Source: F23-B02 sp963620985 (GTDB lineage: Bacteria; Bacillota; Clostridia; Oscillospirales; Oscillospiraceae). From it: 25,040 bases of DNA. The DNA is taken from assembly GCA_963620985.1 (NCBI GenBank), contig CAVFCI010000029.1, positions 1 to 25,040 on the forward strand. The letters run 5' to 3'. Within the stretch, counting starts at the first letter, position 1. Each line of letters opens with the position of its first letter. The position numbers were made by a program, and so were the translations under genes. The notes under the pieces are model-generated. The model saw only the letters and a list, made by a program, of their open reading frames with translations, had not been told where the DNA came from and ran no database searches. Below, one piece after another: positions 20,986 to 25,040 of this stretch.

Positions 20986-22983
20986 TTGAAACCTCAGCGC
21001 AACAGAGCGAGAGATATAGGCTTTTATGTCCTGATACTGGTGCTGCTTGCATGCACTCTGTTCACTCTGCTCAATCAGGAACCCGAGAATGAGCTCAGCT
21101 ATGCTCAGGTAAAGGATCTTTTCAAGGAGGAAAAGGTTCAGGAGTTCACCTATAACGGTTCAAAAAACATCCTCGAGATGAAGGTCAGGGACTCAAGCGC
21201 CCAGGGCGGAACAAAAACCGTTTATTATAAGATGTACAGCTTTTCGCTGTTTTATGAGGAGTTCGGCGAGCTCATCGACCAGCAGTACGACAGCGGCATA
21301 ATCAAGGATTATCAGATCGAGCCCGTGCAGTCAACGTGGTGGCTCCAGCTGATACCCTATGTCCTGTTCATCGGCTTCATGGTGTTCTGGATCGTCATGA
21401 TGCAGCGCGCGCAGGGCGGCGGCGGAGCAGGCGGCGCGATGAAGTTCGGCAAGGCCAGAACGCGCCTCGGCAGCGAGGAGAAAAACCGCAAGACCTTCAA
21501 CGACGTTGCCGGTGCGGACGAGGAAAAGGCCGAGCTTCAGGAGCTGGTCGAGTTCCTGAAGGATCCGAAATCGTTCACGAAAATGGGCGCAAGGATACCC
21601 AAGGGCGTTCTGCTCGTAGGCCCCCCGGGAACGGGCAAGACCCTGCTTGCCAAGGCTGTTGCCGGCGAGGCGGGAGTGCAGTTTCTGTCCATTTCCGGCT
21701 CTGACTTCGTGGAGCTCTATGTCGGTGTCGGCGCATCGCGTGTGCGCGACCTGTTCGATCAGGCCAAGAAGGTCGCTCCGGCCATCATATTCATCGACGA
21801 GATCGACGCGGTAGGCCGTCAGCGCGGCTCCGGCCTCGGCGGCGGTCACGACGAGCGCGAGCAGACCCTCAACCAGCTGCTCGTCGAGATGGACGGCTTC
21901 GGCAACAACGAGGGCGTTATCGTCATGGCGGCCACGAACCGTGCGGATATCCTCGATAACGCGCTGCTGCGTCCCGGCCGCTTTGACCGTCAGGTCTATG
22001 TCGGAATGCCCGATATAAAGGGCAGGGAGGCGATACTGAAGATACATTCACGCGGCAAGCCTCTTGCTGACGATGTCGATCTCAAGTCCCTTGCCAAGGG
22101 CACGCCAGGCTTCTCCGGCGCTGACCTTGAAAACCTCATGAACGAGGCGGCACTGCTGGCCGTGCGCCGCAAGCACCGCTTCATCACGATGGACGACTGC
22201 GACGAGGCCATACTCAAGGTCGAGATGGGACCCGAGAAGAAGAGCCGCAAGATGTCGGACAAGGCAAAGCGCCTCACGGCCTACCACGAGTCCGGCCACG
22301 CGATAGCCTCGAAATTCCTCAAGCACACCGACCCTGTGCACTATATAACCATCATCCCGCGCGGCATGGCCGGCGGCTTCACGCTCTACCGTCCCGACGA
22401 GGACGCGGAGAACTTCACCTCCAAGTCGCAGATGTTCGAGCACATCGTCGCCTGCCTCGGCGGACGCATTGCCGAGAAGCTGTTCCTTGACGATATCTCG
22501 ACCGGCGCATCCGGCGATATCCAGCAGGCCACGAGCATAGCGCGCAACATGGTCACGCGCTACGGCATGAGCGAAAAGCTCGGCCCCATCCAGTACGACA
22601 GCTCCGACCACAGCATCTTCATAGGCCGCGATTTCGGCACAACAAAGAGCTACTCCGAGGAGACCGCCGCCCTCATCGACGAGGAGGTAAAGCGCATCTT
22701 CGACGAGGCCTCGGCTCTGTGCGAGCAGATACTCACCGAGAAGCGCGATACGCTCATCGGTGTTGCCGAATACCTGCTTGAGAACGAGTCGATGGATCGC
22801 GAGACCTTCGATTACTACTGCGAAAACGGCGTTTTCCCCGAGCCTAAGCCCGCGCCCGCCATGCAGGACGACACCATCGAGCGCCCCGCGCGCAAGATCG
22901 CCCGCTTTGACGATCCCCCCGCCGAGAGCGATGCCTCCGCAGGCATGGCCGACGCTCCCGACGACACGGACAAACCCGAATAA
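20986..22983 (+). CDS. ftsH: ATP-dependent zinc metalloprotease FtsH
   Basis: 665 residues. Start is TTG at 20986, supported by AAAGGACGTG (20971-20980). Two membrane helices (about 11-29 and 119-140) flank an extracytoplasmic domain. The AAA+ module has Walker A GPPGTGKT (212-219), pore loop YVGVGA (245-250), Walker B IIFIDE (267-272), and the second region of homology ATNRADILDNALLRPGRFDR. The protease site HESGH is at 434-438, with the later Asp ligand region in STGASGDIQQAT. FtsH degrades misassembled membrane proteins and regulators. The C-terminal 45 residues are a low-complexity acidic Pro/Ala/Asp tail, which is normally variable. A strong terminator follows. Confidence 0.97.
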   Translation: MKPQRNRARDIGFYVLILVLLACTLFTLLNQEPENELSYAQVKDLFKEEKVQEFTYNGSKNILEMKVRDSSAQGGTKTVYYKMYSFSLFYEEFGELIDQQYDSGIIKDYQIEPVQSTWWLQLIPYVLFIGFMVFWIVMMQRAQGGGGAGGAMKFGKARTRLGSEEKNRKTFNDVAGADEEKAELQELVEFLKDPKSFTKMGARIPKGVLLVGPPGTGKTLLAKAVAGEAGVQFLSISGSDFVELYVGVGASRVRDLFDQAKKVAPAIIFIDEIDAVGRQRGSGLGGGHDEREQTLNQLLVEMDGFGNNEGVIVMAATNRADILDNALLRPGRFDRQVYVGMPDIKGREAILKIHSRGKPLADDVDLKSLAKGTPGFSGADLENLMNEAALLAVRRKHRFITMDDCDEAILKVEMGPEKKSRKMSDKAKRLTAYHESGHAIASKFLKHTDPVHYITIIPRGMAGGFTLYRPDEDAENFTSKSQMFEHIVACLGGRIAEKLFLDDISTGASGDIQQATSIARNMVTRYGMSEKLGPIQYDSSDHSIFIGRDFGTTKSYSEETAALIDEEVKRIFDEASALCEQILTEKRDTLIGVAEYLLENESMDRETFDYYCENGVFPEPKPAPAMQDDTIERPARKIARFDDPPAESDASAGMADAPDDTDKPE

Positions 22984-22996
22984 ACGATATAACGCA

Positions 22997-23028
22997 AGCA
23001 CCGCAGGTTGATTCCTGCGGTGCTTTTT
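22997..23028 (+). terminator. Intrinsic terminator of the housekeeping block
   Basis: AGCACCGCAGG (22997-23007) pairs perfectly with CCTGCGGTGCT (23014-23024) around a six-base loop, followed by TTTTT to 23028. Confidence 0.92.
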
Positions 23029-23045
23029 GCTGCCAAAACATTAAC

Positions 23046-23083
23046 GAGCTACTGTCAAAAGGTGTACTTTTTGACAGTAGCTC
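23046..23083. repeat. Perfect 15-bp intergenic palindrome
   Basis: GAGCTACTGTCAAAA (23046-23060) and TTTTGACAGTAGCTC (23069-23083) are exact reverse complements with an eight-base loop. There is no T-run on either side, so it is a poor terminator. Its GTGTACTTTTTGACAGT (23062-23078) recurs inverted at 23209-23225. Confidence 0.7.
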
Positions 23084-23107
23084 TTGTATGTGTAATGATA
23101 CTCGAAA

Positions 23108-23140
23108 AACGGCAAAATCGCAAGACTTTGCCGTTCTTTT
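23108..23140 (+). terminator. Second terminator-like hairpin in the ftsH/LRR gap
   Basis: AACGGCAAA (23108-23116) pairs with TTTGCCGTT (23127-23135) around a ten-base loop, followed by CTTTTTG. It may be a backup terminator or end a small transcript starting in the gap. Confidence 0.5.
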
Positions 23141-23208
23141 TGTTGATAACAGCGAATAAATGTCCTCTGTTTTGTGCATTTTGACGAGGCAAACTGTCAA
23201 AATACTTG

Positions 23209-23236
23209 ACTGTCAAAAAGTACACTATTTGATAGT
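23209..23236. repeat. Second, degenerate copy of the CTGTCAAAA palindrome
   Basis: ACTGTCAAAAAGTACAC (23209-23225) is an exact 17-bp inverted copy of 23062-23078. It can itself fold: ACTGTCAAA (23209-23217) against TTTGATAGT (23228-23236) with one G-T pair. A further ACTGTCAAAA lies at 23193-23202. The site is 28 bases before the LRR gene start and overlaps a possible -35 TTGACT (23206-23211), so an operator role is possible. Confidence 0.6.
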
Positions 23237-23263
23237 TGTGAAACTCAAAATACGAGGAGGAAA

Positions 23264-25040
23264 ATGATGAAAAAACGAATACTAAGCCTGCTGCTCGCAG
23301 TGCTCATGATCATGACGCTTGTGCCGACCGCAGCGCTGGCATCTAGAGGCGACAATGATATTGCTTATCCCGTAACAAACGGCAATATCTATTTTGATAG
23401 TTATTTTAAACAAATAACAGACTGCGATAAATCAGTTACGGTGGCTGACATTCCAGAACAAATCGGTGGAGTTGATGTGCGGTATATTGGCACCAGTGCA
23501 TTCTACCAATGTACGAATTTGACGAGCGTCACGATTCCGGACAGTGTTACAGGCATCCGCGATTCTGCATTCTCTGGCTGCACGGGACTTACGAGCGTTA
23601 CAATCCCGAACAGCGTGACGAGCATCGGCAACTTTGCGTTCTCCGACTGTAAGGGGCTTACGAGTATCACGATACCAAGCAGTGTGACGAACATTGGAGA
23701 CCATGTATTTCAATACTGCAAGAAATTAACGGAAATAAATGTTGAAGCGGATAATTCCGCTTACAGTTCAGATGATGGTGTCCTGCTGAACAAGACACAG
23801 ACGATGCTCAAAAATTGTCCTGCAGGAAAAAGCGGTGAATACGCAATTCCTCAAACTGTAACAGAAATACGTGACAATGCATTCAAAGACTGTTCAAGTC
23901 TTACGAACGTCACGATCGCGAATAGCGTCAAGAGTATTGGTGAATCGGCATTTGAAAACTGCTCAAGTCTTACGAGCATTACGATTCCAAACGGCGTAAT
24001 GATGATCAGCGATCGCATATTTGAAGACTGTACGAGTTTAGCAAGTGTAGAAATCGCGAATAGCGTGACAAGCATCGGCGAATGCGCATTCAAAAACTGC
24101 AGGAGCCTTACGAGCATTGATATCCCGAACAGTGTGACGCACATCGGCAGCTATGCATTCTACGACTGCAGGAGCCTTACGAGCGTCACAATCCCAGACG
24201 GAGTGACGAGCATCGGCAGCTGGGCATTCTACAACTGCAGGAGCCTTACGAGCGTCACGATCCCAGACGGAGTGACGAGCATCGGCAGCTGGGCATTCCG
24301 CGACTGCTGGAGCCTTACGAGCGTAGAAATCCCGAACAGCGTGACGAGCATCGGTGACGATGCATTCGGTTCCTGCGATAGTATTAAAGACGTATACTAC
24401 ACTGGCAGTGAAGCCGAGTGGAAAGAGGTAAGTATTCAATCTGCAAATTATTCTCTCACGAGAGCGAGAATACATTATGGCGGCACGATGGAGTCGCATA
24501 TATATACAGACGTTATTACCGATCCGACCTGTACAGAAAGAGGCTATACCACTCATACCTGCACCTGCGGCATTAGCTATATTGATAACTATACTTGGTA
24601 TACAAACCACAGCTACGTTGACGGAATATGCACAATCTGTGGTGCAAAAGACCCGAATTACGTTCCGCCGCATACTCATGACTACAATGCAGTCGTAACA
24701 GCTCCCACCTGCACGGAAAAGGGCTACACTACCTACACCTGTTCCTGCGGCAGCAGCTATAAGGACAGCTACACCGATGCCCTCGGCCATAACTACAAGA
24801 ACGGCAAGTGCACCCGCTGCGACGCAGAGGAATCCGGCGGCGAAACTCATACTCATGATTACAAAGCCGTCGTAACAGCTCCTACCTGCACCAGCGCAGG
24901 CTACACGACCTACACCTGTTCCTGCGGCAGCAGCTATAAGGACAGCTACACCGATGCCCTCGGCCATAACTACAAGAACGGCAAGTGCACCCGCTGCGAC
25001 GCAGAGGAATCCGGCGGCGAAACTCATACTCATGATTACA
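23264..25040 (+). CDS. Secreted BspA-like leucine-rich-repeat protein with Cys-rich tandem repeats, 3' end outside window
   Basis: 592 codons are visible and no stop is reached, so the gene is partial. The signal peptide is MMKKRILSLLLAVLMIMTLV followed by PTAALA, and GAGGAGG precedes the ATG pair at 23264/23267. Residues about 65-372 hold some eleven BspA-type LRR_5 repeats of 23 residues, consensus SLTSVTIPNSVTSIGSFAFxxC. One variant unit carries the ADNSAYSSDDGVLLNK insert usual in this family. A DVYYTGSEAEWKEVSI cap (375-390) closes the LRR block. From about 408 there are three Cys-rich units of about 59 residues (HTHDYKAVVTAPTC, GYTTYTCSCGSSYKDSYTD, GHNYKNGKCTRCDA). BspA-like proteins mediate surface adhesion in several gut and oral bacteria. 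An anchor such as SLH may follow outside the window. Confidence 0.9.
   Translation, partial: MMKKRILSLLLAVLMIMTLVPTAALASRGDNDIAYPVTNGNIYFDSYFKQITDCDKSVTVADIPEQIGGVDVRYIGTSAFYQCTNLTSVTIPDSVTGIRDSAFSGCTGLTSVTIPNSVTSIGNFAFSDCKGLTSITIPSSVTNIGDHVFQYCKKLTEINVEADNSAYSSDDGVLLNKTQTMLKNCPAGKSGEYAIPQTVTEIRDNAFKDCSSLTNVTIANSVKSIGESAFENCSSLTSITIPNGVMMISDRIFEDCTSLASVEIANSVTSIGECAFKNCRSLTSIDIPNSVTHIGSYAFYDCRSLTSVTIPDGVTSIGSWAFYNCRSLTSVTIPDGVTSIGSWAFRDCWSLTSVEIPNSVTSIGDDAFGSCDSIKDVYYTGSEAEWKEVSIQSANYSLTRARIHYGGTMESHIYTDVITDPTCTERGYTTHTCTCGISYIDNYTWYTNHSYVDGICTICGAKDPNYVPPHTHDYNAVVTAPTCTEKGYTTYTCSCGSSYKDSYTDALGHNYKNGKCTRCDAEESGGETHTHDYKAVVTAPTCTSAGYTTYTCSCGSSYKDSYTDALGHNYKNGKCTRCDAEESGGETHTHDY
24171..24377 (+). 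repeat. 69-bp tandem repeats encoding 23-residue LRR units
   Basis: Units begin at 24171, 24240 and 24309, each opening GGAGCCTTACGAGCG. The first two are almost identical at base level (SLTSVTIPDGVTSIGSWAF in both). Upstream repeats from 23515 follow the same protein pattern but differ more in DNA, which points to recent duplication or conversion at the 3' end of the array. Confidence 0.85.
24731..25040 (+). repeat. 177-bp tandem repeat encoding a 59-residue Cys-rich unit
   Basis: Bases 24731-24863 are identical to 24908-25040 (133 bases, to the window edge), at a period of 177 bp or 59 codons. A diverged earlier unit lies from about 24484. The unit encodes paired CxC and CxxC motifs (TCSCG and KCTRCDA) with conserved His. 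Confidence 0.92.

Noticed and set aside
22048..23001. Long antisense frame over ftsH
   Set aside because: Lies opposite intact FtsH motifs, including the protease site, with no independent coding evidence.
24038..25033. Antisense frame with repeated sequences over the LRR gene
   Set aside because: Its repeats simply mirror the sense-strand LRR and Cys-rich repeats; the sense frame has a signal peptide, ribosome site and family match.
23515..25040. Regular repeats suggestive of a CRISPR array
   Set aside because: Repeats are multiples of three, continuous without unique spacers, and in frame in a secreted LRR protein.

Overview
The window looks like chromosomal DNA of a fairly GC-rich, anaerobic, endospore-forming Firmicute, most likely a gut clostridium of the Oscillospiraceae/Ruminococcaceae type. 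The reasons are a SpoIIP sporulation hydrolase, an oxygen-detoxifying reverse rubrerythrin, the Firmicute gene orders gdpP-rplI-dnaB and tilS-hpt-ftsH, a HemZ-type radical SAM protein, a clostridial TSCPD protein and a BspA-like surface protein. The taxon is inferred from gene content only. LEFT PART (1-6600): a hairpin-rich intergenic stretch ends in an intrinsic terminator and is followed by a lipoprotein with a beta-propeller domain. Next is a ferrous-iron uptake operon: feoA, feoB and a 43-residue Cys-rich membrane protein. Its consensus promoter is overlapped by a tandem operator. A reverse rubrerythrin and spoIIP lie on the minus strand, and a small TSCPD gene follows on the plus strand. 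MIDDLE (6600-15100): a 355-base AT-rich regulatory gap precedes a secreted SleB-type cell-wall hydrolase. Then come rsmG, an unrecognised 152-residue protein, and a minus-strand pair, hemZ and a uridine-kinase-like P-loop kinase, that overlap by one base. A tightly overlapping four-gene plus-strand operon follows: an ECF-like sigma factor, a six-helix membrane protein, an ABC ATPase and an ABC-2 permease with a large outside domain. RIGHT PART (15100-25040): a housekeeping block starts from a strong promoter: gdpP (c-di-AMP phosphodiesterase), rplI, dnaB, tilS, hpt and ftsH, closed by a strong terminator. After a 280-base gap with palindromic repeats, the window ends inside a secreted BspA-like leucine-rich-repeat protein. 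This last gene carries homogenised 69-bp repeats and then 177-bp tandem Cys-rich repeats that run off the edge. I see no rRNA, tRNA, CRISPR array, insertion sequence or phage gene. The candidates most worth testing as new biology are the sigma/membrane-protein/ABC cassette, where the membrane protein sits in the usual anti-sigma position but is unlike standard anti-sigmas, and the double-layered control region of the feo operon. Two intergenic palindrome clusters share the word CTGTCAAAA.
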